A stretch of DNA of 10,138 nucleotides from Mycobacteriaceae bacterium. GTDB taxonomy: Bacteria > Actinomycetota > Actinomycetes > Mycobacteriales > Mycobacteriaceae. The translations under genes were made by a program, and so were the position numbers. The notes beneath the pieces are model-generated. The model made no database searches. It was not told the origin of the DNA and worked only from the letters and a program-made list of their open reading frames with translations. The stretch covers positions 1 through 10,138 of the forward strand of contig JABFVX010000086.1 in the NCBI GenBank assembly GCA_013362555.1, written 5' to 3'. This document shows, in pieces, positions 1-7,699 of this stretch; position 1 is the stretch's first letter, and each line of letters begins with the position of its first letter.

Positions 1-7
1 AGTCCAT
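1..7 (-). CDS. Start of a further gene of the transfer operon (cut by the left edge)
   Basis: On the minus strand an ATG lies at 7-5, followed by GAC, and the frame then leaves the window. Upstream of it the minus strand reads AAGGTAGGAGGCC (20-8), a purine-rich Shine-Dalgarno-like run, and it begins 18 bases after the stop of the TrbL-like gene. The layout fits another operon member translated from the same message. In related actinobacterial and Tn916-type modules a cell-wall hydrolase or coupling protein often sits near here, but only two codons are visible, so no function can be given. Confidence 0.45.
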
Positions 8-24
8 GGCCTCCTACCTTCGTG

Positions 25-2244
25 TCACGGCGTCGGGCGCCGCACGCCCTTGCCCGGCGTGACCGAGAAGGCGTCAGGGCCGTCCTCGGGCTCCGGGAAG
101 TCGAGGTTCAGCAGCCGCTTGACCCACACGTTCACTTCCTTGGCGTTCTCGGGCGTCGGATCGCGGTAATAGGTCGCCACGACGTCACGAGCCCGCGCGG
201 TGGTGTCCTTGCCGAGGTACAGCCTCGTGTCGCGGTCGACTTGTTCCCAGTCGTCCCGTGAGATGGCCCGGCTCAGCGCGGCCTTGCTGTCCCAGTTGGC
301 GTGTACCTTCGCGACGAACGGCGAGTTGACGGTCTTGGCGTCACGTTCTGCGTCGGAGGCGAACGGACCGGGCGTGATCGCGTTCCTCGCGAGGTTGTCG
401 AACGCCACCACCGCCTGGGCGACATAGGCCGAGTGCGCGGCCGTTCCCACCGCAGGCGCCTGTCGGTTCCACGCGACATTCCACGTCGCGATCGCCCGCT
501 GCAATGGGCCGAACAGGTACGGGTTCGTCGGCGTAGTCGAGCGCGTCGCGGCCGACGAGACCAGGATCGCGTTGACGGTGTCGCTGTCGGCGCCCAGTTC
601 ACCCAGCACCGGCAGCAGCTGGTCGTCGTCCATCTTGCGGTCGCGCAGCGCGTCGACCGCCTTGGCAACCCCATACGGCGTGTGCATCCCGCCCACGGTC
701 TGAGCGGCCTTTCGAGCCACGTTCACGTTGTTCTCGCGAACGATCGCCCGGTAGCGGGCCAGGTCCATGTTGCGGATCTCGGCCACTTGCCGATCGCGCG
801 CGTACTTGTCGAATGGAGACTTGCGCCCGAACGCCAAGCCGACCAGCGGGTTGCTGTTGAGGGTGTTCAGCGCGGTCAGCATGCTCATCATGTGCAAGCC
901 GGTCAGGGCGTGGCCGGTCGCGCCCGGTCCCATGCCGAGCGCGCCGTCCCCGCCCCCGCCTGCGCCCTGCGTCGCCGCCGCGAACCGTCCCGCCACCCAG
1001 TGGCCGCCGCGCTCCAGACTGGCTTGCAGTCTGCGCATCTGGGTCACCGCGATGACCATCACGATCGCCGAGATCACGATCACCGCGAACACCTCGCCCT
1101 CGGCCTGGTCCATGAGATTGCCCAGAAACAGCATGTAGATTCCGAGAAACACGGTATAGGCGGCCATCGCGCAGGCCGCCATGACGCTGTCGACGAGGTT
1201 GCGGATGAGATACGTCTGCGTCGGCCCGTACATATAGCCGCCCGCGGCGAAGCCGAAGATGGCCATGAATCCGTGGTAGACGCAGTCCAGCGAACTCCGG
1301 ATCAGCCGAATCGCCAGCACCGCCGCGAAACCGATCAGGATGCACCCGCTGACCAACAACACCAGGCCGACTCCGAGCTGACCCATCGCAGGCTGGGTCG
1401 CGGAGCGCACCGCGCTGTCGTCGCCGCAGGACCGCACCAGGTTGAGCAGGTGTTGCCGGTCGCCGCTGCGCACCCCGGACGACCACGCCGCGCCGCAGGT
1501 GCCGCTGCCGTCGAGCACGTGCCCGAAGTTCCACACTTGCAGCGGCTTTCGCACGAGAGTGTCCGCGGCCACCGTCTGCATCGCGGACACCGTCCGATCC
1601 GGGTCCGGATTCGCCTGACCGTGCAGACCTGCCGCGACAGAGATGCCCACGTCCCGGCCCTTGGCCAGCCACCCGTCGGGGCCCAGCACCTCCCCCAGCG
1701 GCTCGGCCAGGAACAGCACGCCGAGCACCGCGACCGCGGCCATGGTAATGATCTGGCGCACGGCTCGCGCATACATCTGCCGCGCGACGAAGTACGCGAC
1801 GAAGAACGCGCCTACCGTGACGGCCGTAACCATGACCGTGTTGGTGACCAGCTGGCCCGTGAACGCCTCCGCCACGCCGCGCAGCGCCTTGGCGAACCAC
1901 TCCAGCCACCGGAAGCCCATCGCGTAGCCGATCAACCACAGCGCCATCACCATCAGCACCCACCAGCCGTTGAACTCCAGCGCCAGCACCACCGAGAACG
2001 CCGTGCCGATCGGGTCGAACAGGCGGGCCTCCCCGACCGCGAAGGTGTAGCGGGACAACGGCACTCCGTCCGAGTCGCGCACGCCCGTCCAGTCCAGCGC
2101 CGAGGTCGGCTCGGCCTGTGTCGAGGACACCACCGGCGACTGCGCCGACGCCAGCGCCCCGACCAGCAGCGGCAACGCCAAGAACGCGGCGACCAGCACC
2201 AGCAGCCGCCTCCTGCGGCGACGGGCGAGCGCGGTCACGGCCAT
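25..2244 (-). CDS. TrbL/VirB6-like conjugation channel membrane protein
   Basis: A 739-residue polytopic membrane protein, probably the inner-membrane channel component of the type IV secretion system. The N-terminus has six consecutive arginines (9-14) and then a hydrophobic stretch ending in ALASAQS near 31-37, which looks like a signal peptide or signal anchor. About seven further hydrophobic segments follow: roughly 83-110, 135-157, 165-187, 290-318, 323-340, 351-377 and 383-404. The segment between about 190 and 285 is hydrophilic with two cysteines, probably an extracytoplasmic loop. The last 330 residues are soluble, beginning with a glycine-rich linker (GAGGGGDGALG). The ATG overlaps the end of the VirB4-like gene by 10 bases, which implies translational coupling. 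VirB6/TrbL proteins are recognised by topology and gene order more than by sequence, so the family call rests on the neighbour being VirB4. The long soluble tail is larger than in classical VirB6. Confidence 0.75.
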   Translation of the reverse strand: MAVTALARRRRRRLLVLVAAFLALPLLVGALASAQSPVVSSTQAEPTSALDWTGVRDSDGVPLSRYTFAVGEARLFDPIGTAFSVVLALEFNGWWVLMVMALWLIGYAMGFRWLEWFAKALRGVAEAFTGQLVTNTVMVTAVTVGAFFVAYFVARQMYARAVRQIITMAAVAVLGVLFLAEPLGEVLGPDGWLAKGRDVGISVAAGLHGQANPDPDRTVSAMQTVAADTLVRKPLQVWNFGHVLDGSGTCGAAWSSGVRSGDRQHLLNLVRSCGDDSAVRSATQPAMGQLGVGLVLLVSGCILIGFAAVLAIRLIRSSLDCVYHGFMAIFGFAAGGYMYGPTQTYLIRNLVDSVMAACAMAAYTVFLGIYMLFLGNLMDQAEGEVFAVIVISAIVMVIAVTQMRRLQASLERGGHWVAGRFAAATQGAGGGGDGALGMGPGATGHALTGLHMMSMLTALNTLNSNPLVGLAFGRKSPFDKYARDRQVAEIRNMDLARYRAIVRENNVNVARKAAQTVGGMHTPYGVAKAVDALRDRKMDDDQLLPVLGELGADSDTVNAILVSSAATRSTTPTNPYLFGPLQRAIATWNVAWNRQAPAVGTAAHSAYVAQAVVAFDNLARNAITPGPFASDAERDAKTVNSPFVAKVHANWDSKAALSRAISRDDWEQVDRDTRLYLGKDTTARARDVVATYYRDPTPENAKEVNVWVKRLLNLDFPEPEDGPDAFSVTPGKGVRRPTP

Positions 2245-4724
2245 CGCTGCCCAGCACTCTGCGAGATGGGGGTGCTTCCGATGGCGTCGGCCCGGTCGAA
2301 CCGGGCCGGTCCCAAGACCTTTCCGCGGCCGATCCGGTTGAGCGCGTCGCGCATGAACATCTCGCCGCGGCGCTCCGGCGGCACCTCGCGGTTCGGCCCG
2401 ATGGGGGGAGAGGTGTCCTCGCGCAGCATCTTCACCAAATGCACCGCTTCGTCAGGGTCTACGCCCAGCCACTCCAGGCTGTTGCGCGCGAGCACCTCGT
2501 CGCGCTGCCGGAACACGAACCGGTTCGGAATCAGGTTGTGCGCCGCCCCGTGAAAGTCGGTGGCCGGATCGTGCGAGGCAAGTCCGATGGCGGCGAGGTG
2601 TTTTCGGCCGTCGCGGCTGAAGTCGGACGTGACCGCCGAGCCGACGTGGGTCTGTGTGAAATGGTGCGCCTCGTCTCCGACCAACAGCCCGAAGCGGCCG
2701 TTGTCGGTCAGGAAGGCCTCGCGCGCGGTCATGCCGACCAGCTCGTACATGGCGGTGCCGATGCGCTTGGTCAGCGGCAGCCGGTTGTACAGGTGCGGGG
2801 TGACGAGCTCTTCGACCGTGGGCAGGGCCAGGTTGTGCGTGCGGACCACGGTCGCCGCGGCCGTCAGCCGCAGGGGTGGAAGCTGCGGGTCGAACAGCAC
2901 TGCGACCCGGTCCACCAATGTGACCAGCCGCTCGGCCAGTTCGGCGTATGCCGGTGCGTCGGAGAGGCTCTGTGCGGCCCGGTGCAGGTCGAGCATGCTG
3001 TGGATGTTGTGCTCGGCACGGCCCTTGACGGTTGACAGCGCCGCCAGCGCCGCGCCCGCGGTGCTGGTCGGCGACACGTCCAACAGCGGCAGCAGGACGT
3101 CCACCGCCCGTTCGCCTGCGACCCCGGGGGCGAAGACACGCAGCGGATCCAGCGAGACCGTCGGGTTGCCCAGGTCGATGACCACCGCGTTGTCGATGGC
3201 GTTGGCGAAGTGCTCCCACTCCCCCACCTGGCTGCGGTCGATCGCCAGAAACTGGCCGCCCATGTCGTGCACCAGCACTGCCATGAGCTTCAGGAAATAC
3301 GACTTCCCCGAGCCCAGTTCGCCGGTCACCGCGAACGACGCGGACAGGTCGTGCAGCGCCGCCTCCATGATGCCGAAATGAATCGGCTCGAAATGCCCCG
3401 ACAGCAAGTTCACGCCGATCACCGGACCGGACTCGTCGCCGATGCCGCTGGAGGTGAACGGCACGAATCCGGCCCACATATCCGAGGGCACGATGTGGCC
3501 GTAGTCGTCGAACGCGCGCCGGGGCGCACTGCCGGGAATGAGCATCGACCACAGGTCGACCTGAGCGCCCACCGGCGCCGTCAGCTCGATCTGGTAGCGC
3601 TGGTAGCGCCGTTTCAACGTGTTCACCGCGTCCTGGACCGCGCCCCTGGTCGCCCCGCCGACCGCGATCACGGTCGTGAACAGGACCTCGGATTCCCCGC
3701 CGTTGACCTCGTAGTGCCGGTTGTAGTCGCCGAGCATGCGCGCCTTGTCCAACAGCGTGTTCTGCGCGAACGACACCTCGCTGTCGCGCTCCTCCAACTG
3801 CTCGCCCAACCTGCGCAGGTTCGTTTCGTTGTGCTTGCGCACCTCGTCGGCGGATCTGCGCGACACTCGCATACCCCAGTCGACAGTGACGTCGCCCGCG
3901 CACTCCAGTGCGGAAAGGAACTCGCTTCCGCCCGGAAAAGCCATGCCGCCATAGGGAAAGGCGCGCACCGTGAGCATCGTCTGGTAGGACACGGTCTCGG
4001 TTTCGGCCTGCATGATCTTCACGACCGGCGCGAACGAGCGCCGCAGTCGGCTGGTCGCGTCGGTCTGCGCGCCCTCGTCCAGGGCCGCCGGGCCGAACAC
4101 CGCCGCCGTCACGTCTTCCAGCGGACCCGATTCCGAGGGCGCGACCGGATCCTCGCCTGCCCCGCGGGACAGATAGTGGCTCCAGAGCCACTGGAACAGA
4201 CTGGCGGGCACCGGAATCGGATCGAATTCCCCGCCGATGCGGGACAGCACCGCGCTCGCCGTCGCCTCGTACGATTCCAGGTCGGCCCGCGATACCACCG
4301 ACGCGTCGACAGTGCCCCCGCCGCCGGGCCACATCCGCGCCATCGAGGTGATGCCCGATCCGACCGTGCCGACCGGAAACGACAGCAGGAACAGGCGCGT
4401 CAGCGGGCGCAGCGCGCGAATCCGCTCGAACGCCGCGACTGTCTCCACCGCGTAGTGCTGGCAGTCGTCGATGTCGATCCCGCGCACCATCCGGTGCAGC
4501 ACGTCGAGCGGATCGAGCCGAGCCTGCACGCCGAGCAGCAGGGCGCCGTCCGGCAGATTGGAGATCAGGGCGTGGTGGGTCATCCGCACGCCGTGCTTGT
4601 CCCCGCCGCGGCGGAGTCCGTAATCCAAGGCAGCCATGAAGTACGTGGCGGTGACCAGCCCGCCGTGGGTGAACTGGAAGTGTCCGCGAATCGCCGCCGT
4701 CGGCTGAATATCATTGCCCGACAC
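2235..4724 (-). CDS. VirB4-type conjugation ATPase
   Basis: An 829-residue ATPase expected to sit at the cytoplasmic face of the transfer channel and power its assembly or substrate movement. The Walker A motif GELGSGKS is at residues 468-475, followed by a conserved LAIDRSQVGEWEHFA stretch. Walker B is FGLLVGDEAHHF with D684-E685. A later segment, LAAIGLASHDPATDF, fits the conserved region after Walker B in VirB4/TraC ATPases. The first 450 residues form the divergent N-terminal domain. I see no transmembrane segment. The start is GTG at 4724, 6 bases after the stop of the upstream gene, with GGGGGAG at 4740-4734 as ribosome binding site. The C-terminus overlaps the TrbL-like gene. An intact Walker pair and full family length suggest a working enzyme. 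A VirD4 coupling protein is less likely because there is no N-terminal membrane anchor and the neighbours are VirB-type. Confidence 0.88.
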   Translation of the reverse strand: MSGNDIQPTAAIRGHFQFTHGGLVTATYFMAALDYGLRRGGDKHGVRMTHHALISNLPDGALLLGVQARLDPLDVLHRMVRGIDIDDCQHYAVETVAAFERIRALRPLTRLFLLSFPVGTVGSGITSMARMWPGGGGTVDASVVSRADLESYEATASAVLSRIGGEFDPIPVPASLFQWLWSHYLSRGAGEDPVAPSESGPLEDVTAAVFGPAALDEGAQTDATSRLRRSFAPVVKIMQAETETVSYQTMLTVRAFPYGGMAFPGGSEFLSALECAGDVTVDWGMRVSRRSADEVRKHNETNLRRLGEQLEERDSEVSFAQNTLLDKARMLGDYNRHYEVNGGESEVLFTTVIAVGGATRGAVQDAVNTLKRRYQRYQIELTAPVGAQVDLWSMLIPGSAPRRAFDDYGHIVPSDMWAGFVPFTSSGIGDESGPVIGVNLLSGHFEPIHFGIMEAALHDLSASFAVTGELGSGKSYFLKLMAVLVHDMGGQFLAIDRSQVGEWEHFANAIDNAVVIDLGNPTVSLDPLRVFAPGVAGERAVDVLLPLLDVSPTSTAGAALAALSTVKGRAEHNIHSMLDLHRAAQSLSDAPAYAELAERLVTLVDRVAVLFDPQLPPLRLTAAATVVRTHNLALPTVEELVTPHLYNRLPLTKRIGTAMYELVGMTAREAFLTDNGRFGLLVGDEAHHFTQTHVGSAVTSDFSRDGRKHLAAIGLASHDPATDFHGAAHNLIPNRFVFRQRDEVLARNSLEWLGVDPDEAVHLVKMLREDTSPPIGPNREVPPERRGEMFMRDALNRIGRGKVLGPARFDRADAIGSTPISQSAGQRWP

Positions 4725-4730
4725 GTCACA

Positions 4731-5186
4731 TCACTCCCCCGGCGGGTTGAGCGTCGACACCGACGACGCCATCTCGGCGGGCGGGTAGTAGTCCGGGGGC
4801 AGCACGATCACCGTCATCATGTCGACGAACACGGCTTCGCGACCCGCCGCCACGTCGATCGGCATGCTCGATGCCGACAGTGGCTTGGTGCGAAACAGCA
4901 TTCGGCTCCACCACAGCGCCCGAGAGCTCAGCCGCACTCCCGTGAGCGGAATCAGCCCCAGCCCGAAAACGCAGAACGCCGCGAACGCCAGCCCGAACAC
5001 GAAGGTCGTCGCCGGATTCCACGGAAGCGTCATCAGCGCGACGGACGTGCCGAACATGACCACCGAACCGCCCGCAATCTGCGCCAGCGTGTAGGGCCCG
5101 AACGGCAGCTTGCGTCCGTTCGGGGCCTTGGCGATCATCGTCGGGACCCGCCGGACCGGCGTGAACACCCGAACGACGTCGGTCAT
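4731..5186 (-). CDS. Small two-helix T4SS membrane protein (VirB3/PrgI-like position)
   Basis: A 151-residue protein with two hydrophobic helices at roughly 32-54 and 60-81, after a basic N-terminus and before a conserved-looking amphipathic block (SSRALWWSRMLFRTKP). The rest is soluble and ends in a proline-rich tail. A short two-helix protein encoded directly before VirB4 is the usual position of VirB3 or PrgI-family subunits, which recruit VirB4 to the membrane. I assign it by topology and position only. The ATG (5186-5184) overlaps the stop of the upstream gene as ATGA, and its stop is 6 bases from the VirB4 start, so the three genes are tightly coupled. An N-terminally extended shadow frame reaches to 6485, but the ATGA overlap and the composition support the short form. 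Confidence 0.72.
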   Translation of the reverse strand: MTDVVRVFTPVRRVPTMIAKAPNGRKLPFGPYTLAQIAGGSVVMFGTSVALMTLPWNPATTFVFGLAFAAFCVFGLGLIPLTGVRLSSRALWWSRMLFRTKPLSASSMPIDVAAGREAVFVDMMTVIVLPPDYYPPAEMASSVSTLNPPGE

Positions 5187-5437
5187 CGAAACAGCCCGCT
5201 GCTGGGCACCACGACTTCCGCGTCGCTCTGGACGTAGCTGATGATGGTGGGCAGCACCCAGAACAGGCCGGCGGCCAGGATGCCGGACCCGACTACGGTC
5301 AGGATCTTCCCGGGCGAGAGCTTCGATTTGGCGCCTTCGGAAATGAGTAGCGCCATTGCGATCATCGCGATCAGCACCATGCCGAGAGTGCGGAACTCGA
5401 GCAGCACACTCTGCAGCGTGCTTTCCAAGCTGGTCAT
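5183..5437 (-). CDS. 84-residue two-helix membrane protein, possible VirB2/TrbC-like pilin
   Basis: A short protein with two hydrophobic helices at about 18-35 and 44-66, separated by a charged loop (SEGAKSKLSPGK), and a short polar tail. This hairpin topology and size resemble VirB2/TrbC-type subunits and other small T4SS membrane proteins. There is no obvious long cleavable signal peptide, so identity as a pilin is inference. Two starts compete: GTG at 5440 and the adjacent ATG at 5437. The minus strand carries AGGAGG at 5449-5444, giving 3 bases of spacing to the GTG and 6 to the ATG, so I chose the ATG. This is the clearest ribosome binding site in the operon, fitting a subunit needed in large amounts. 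It lies 18 bases after the TcpC-like gene and shares ATGA with the next gene. Confidence 0.72.
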   Translation of the reverse strand: MTSLESTLQSVLLEFRTLGMVLIAMIAMALLISEGAKSKLSPGKILTVVGSGILAAGLFWVLPTIISYVQSDAEVVVPSSGLFR

Positions 5438-5455
5438 CACGATCCTCCTGTGGAC

Positions 5456-6436
5456 TCAGTTCTGGTGTGCCGGTGGAATGGTCACGGCCGTCGTCGACGT
5501 GGCGGCCGAGGACGGCTGCGGCGTCGGTTGTCCTCCCACCACGACCACCGGGTCGGCGAGCGCGGGCACGACCTCGAGCTCGCGCACCTGCCACTGCTGG
5601 CCGTCGACGCGCACCATGACCAACGGGTAGGCGAGTGTGCCCGCCGTGCCGTCGCGGTCTTTGGGCGTCAGCTTCACCAGCACTCGGGCCGCGCCGCTGT
5701 GTCCGCTGCCGCACTGCCTGTCGTCCGCGCTCACCGAGATGTTGTCGAGGGCGCCGTACGGCGCCGGATGCACCGGCTTGATTCCGGAACCGACTGCGGC
5801 GTACCGCGAAAGTTCGCCGGATCCGGTCAGGTACGCGGTCAGGAAACCCGCCGCGGCCGCGGCCAGCGGCGTGCTCGCCGCACAGGTCGCCGAGTACGCT
5901 TGCACCAGCTCGGGACCGAGCTCGGGCGCCGCGACCAGCATCGGCGCATTGAGCGCTCGCGGTGCGCCCTGCGAAACAACAACCGGCACACCGTAGTAGC
6001 GGCGCGTACCGTGCTCGTCGATCCGCACCGACACCAGCGCGGACCACACCTGGAGTCCGCGTGCGTTCTTCGTCAGGCGCACCTGCACCGCTGCGGGATC
6101 GGCAGCGGGCCTGCGGGTGGTCGGCAGTTTCAGGGTCGCCGCACCGCTCACATACCGTTCGAGGCGGTCGGCCTGACCTTCCACGGTGCCGAGGTAGACC
6201 CCGACGAACTCCGCCGCGAACGCTCCCGCCAGCTGTGCCTGCCCGATGGACGCGGTCGAATCCGCCACCGCGGCATGCTTGGAAGGCAGCAGCCATCCGA
6301 GCACCGTCGCCCCGCCGCCGATCACAGCGAGCACCGCCAGCGCGCCGAACACGACATTGTCGCGTCGTTTGCGAGCCGCCATCTTCCGGAGCAGCGGATC
6401 CCCGGAATCGTTCCGCGTGCCCGTGGACACCTTCAC
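5456..6436 (-). CDS. TcpC/VirB8-like conjugative transfer protein
   Basis: First gene of the leftward transfer operon. A basic cytoplasmic N-terminus (RKMAARKRRD) leads into one transmembrane helix at about residues 27-50, and the remainder is an exported soluble domain. This is the topology of TcpC of Gram-positive elements, which has NTF2-like repeats related to VirB8 and is needed for channel assembly. The segment AFAAEFVGVYLGTVEGQADR and the later AAAGFLTAYLTGSGELSRYA look like the two TcpC repeat openings. The domain has two cysteines, and the tail is rich in S, T and P. The open frame extends back to a TTG at 6466, but that has no good ribosome binding site. I prefer GTG at 6436 (326 residues), which lies exactly six bases after a TACAAT box and would be read from a leaderless message. 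A second in-frame GTG is at 6430. Confidence 0.8.
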   Translation of the reverse strand: MKVSTGTRNDSGDPLLRKMAARKRRDNVVFGALAVLAVIGGGATVLGWLLPSKHAAVADSTASIGQAQLAGAFAAEFVGVYLGTVEGQADRLERYVSGAATLKLPTTRRPAADPAAVQVRLTKNARGLQVWSALVSVRIDEHGTRRYYGVPVVVSQGAPRALNAPMLVAAPELGPELVQAYSATCAASTPLAAAAAGFLTAYLTGSGELSRYAAVGSGIKPVHPAPYGALDNISVSADDRQCGSGHSGAARVLVKLTPKDRDGTAGTLAYPLVMVRVDGQQWQVRELEVVPALADPVVVVGGQPTPQPSSAATSTTAVTIPPAHQN

Positions 6437-6442
6437 GGTGCC

Positions 6443-6448
6443 ATTGTA
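6443..6448 (-). promoter_or_regulatory. Probable -10 box of the transfer operon (leaderless transcript)
   Basis: The minus strand reads TACAAT-GGCACC-GTG from 6448 to 6434. A TAnnnT hexamer ending six bases before a GTG or ATG is the standard layout of leaderless actinobacterial genes, where transcription starts on the start codon. No convincing -35 is seen at 17-18 bases: the hexamer there is ACAGGT, and a TTGAAA lies 22 bases upstream, which is too far. An 8-bp palindrome AACATGTT (6492-6499) lies further upstream and might be an operator, but nothing else supports that. Confidence 0.5.
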
Positions 6449-6529
6449 GGGAGACAAGCGGTACAACCTGTTTCAACTTCCCCACATTGGGAACATGTTT
6501 ACGGGCCGAAACCGACTGTCCCCCAACCG

Positions 6530-6580
6530 TCCGGAATCACCCATGGCGTGCGCTTGACACACGCCACGGGTCAATCCGGA
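6530..6580. terminator. Imperfect 51-bp palindrome, copy 1 of the GACCCGTG family; probable terminator
   Basis: Arms of 21 bases (6530-6550 and 6560-6580) match at 18 positions around a 9-base loop CGCTTGACA. It begins 12 bases past the stop of the leftward amine-dehydrogenase-like gene and lies about 80 bases upstream of the transfer operon promoter, so it would separate the two transcription units. It has no T-tract; GC-rich hairpins without a T-tract are common at actinobacterial gene ends. The core ACCCxTGG...CCACGGGTC relates it to the copies at 9219 and 9713. Confidence 0.65.
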
Positions 6581-6591
6581 AGTGTGCGGCG

Positions 6592-7671
6592 TCAGCGGAT
6601 GGCGCCGACTCCCGCAATGAGGGGCAGGTCGAGCGGGGTCACCCAGCCCGGCGGCAGGTCGTTCACGGCGGGCACCGCGTTCAGGGCGCGCATCCCGGTG
6701 GCCAGGCAGCCCGCGACAGCGGGAGTGCGGCCGGACCCGTCGGTGAACCGGAAGGACGTCTCCTGCGAAATCGACGGCGAACCAACAATATCCACGCGGT
6801 AGACGTCGTCGCGGGTGCCGGTCGGCCATTCCGGCGCGGCGTCGAGTCCGATGCGGTTGACGTGTTCCAGCGTGATCACGTCGCGGCCCTGGAAGACGCC
6901 GTTGACGGTGAACCGGATCGCGGCGACGGTGCCCGCTTCGACCGTGCCTTTCGCGGACGGCCGGTCCTCCGGTGTGACCCACTTGTCCCAGGTAGTGGTG
7001 ATTGTGTCCAGCTCGATTCCGGCGGCGTGGGCGATCATCGGCACGGTGGCGCCCCAGCCCATGATCAGGACGTCCGGGTATTCGAGCAGCGGCGTGAACT
7101 CGGGCGGATGGCCGATTCCCATTTGGAGTTCGTAGTCGCCTTCATAGTCGGTGTAGTCGAGCAGCTCGGACGCCCGCACCGACTCGACCTTGCCGCACAA
7201 TCCCATCAGCGTCATCGGGAACAGGTCGTTGGCGAACCCCGGGTCGATGCCCGTCGTGAAGCAGGACGCTTGGCCCCGCTCGCAGGCGCGGGTGATCGGG
7301 TCGCGCCAAACATCCGGCGTCCGATCGAGATTCGGCCACACCCACGGCGTCATCGCAGTGGAGCAGACGTCGATGCCCGCGCTCAGGAAGCCGCCGATCA
7401 CCCGAATGTTCTCGTCCGCGAACTGTGCGGTCGGGCCATAGTGCACCACCGCGTCCGGTTCGAGCGCGACGAGGTCCGCGAGTGAGTCCGTCGCCGTGAC
7501 GCCGGTCGGTTCCACCCCGCAGAACTCGCCCGCGTCCCGGCCGACTTTCTCCGGATTGCTCACCCCGACGCCGACCAGCTCGAACCGCGGGTGGTCGAGC
7601 ATTTCGGCGATGACCATAGATCCGACGACGCCGGTGCCCCAGAGGACAATTCGCTTCTTTTGGTACGACAC
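6592..7671 (-). CDS. NAD(P)-dependent amine dehydrogenase / dihydrodipicolinate-reductase-like protein
   Basis: A 359-residue oxidoreductase. The N-terminus is a Rossmann fold: IVLWGTGVVGS with the GxGxxG glycines at 12, 14 and 17. It is followed by DAVVHYGPTAQFADENIRVI and a segment AGIDVCSTAMTPWVW, in the style of dihydrodipicolinate reductase and 2,4-diaminopentanoate dehydrogenase relatives. Many actinobacterial homologues of this type carry the general name NAD(P)H-dependent amine dehydrogenase family, and their substrates are mostly unknown. No membrane segment is seen, so it should be cytosolic. The start is GTG at 7671 with GAGGAA at 7682-7677 as ribosome binding site. It follows the SDR gene by 28 bases and is presumably co-transcribed with it under the divergent TetR regulator. 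The pair may oxidise an amine or hydroxy compound in consecutive steps, which is inference. True dapB is unlikely: the protein is about 100 residues too long and the context is not lysine synthesis. Confidence 0.78.
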   Translation of the reverse strand: MSYQKKRIVLWGTGVVGSMVIAEMLDHPRFELVGVGVSNPEKVGRDAGEFCGVEPTGVTATDSLADLVALEPDAVVHYGPTAQFADENIRVIGGFLSAGIDVCSTAMTPWVWPNLDRTPDVWRDPITRACERGQASCFTTGIDPGFANDLFPMTLMGLCGKVESVRASELLDYTDYEGDYELQMGIGHPPEFTPLLEYPDVLIMGWGATVPMIAHAAGIELDTITTTWDKWVTPEDRPSAKGTVEAGTVAAIRFTVNGVFQGRDVITLEHVNRIGLDAAPEWPTGTRDDVYRVDIVGSPSISQETSFRFTDGSGRTPAVAGCLATGMRALNAVPAVNDLPPGWVTPLDLPLIAGVGAIR

Positions 7672-7699
7672 TGCGGTTCCTCGAGATAGGTGGTGGGGG

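Noticed and set aside
301..2553. Rightward 750-codon open frame across the TrbL-like gene
   Set aside because: Its translation is dominated by R, H, Q and D with no domain pattern. It is the antisense shadow of a GC-rich gene whose real product has clear membrane helices.
3210..5237. Rightward 675-codon open frame opposite VirB4 and its upstream gene
   Set aside because: It spans two real genes and their junction on the other strand, is arginine- and histidine-rich, and is opposite intact Walker motifs.
4731..6485. 584-codon leftward frame that would fuse the 151-residue protein to a long N-terminus
   Set aside because: The part before 5186 runs out of frame through the TcpC-like and small membrane genes and has shadow composition. 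The ATGA overlap at 5183-5186 marks the real start.
6492..6499. Short palindrome AACATGTT upstream of the transfer operon as an operator
   Set aside because: Eight bases are expected by chance at this frequency, and there is no second copy or extended symmetry.
5962..7485. Rightward 507-codon frame opposite the TcpC-like and amine-dehydrogenase-like genes
   Set aside because: It crosses the palindrome and a gene boundary, has proline/arginine-rich noise composition, and lies antisense to a clear Rossmann protein.
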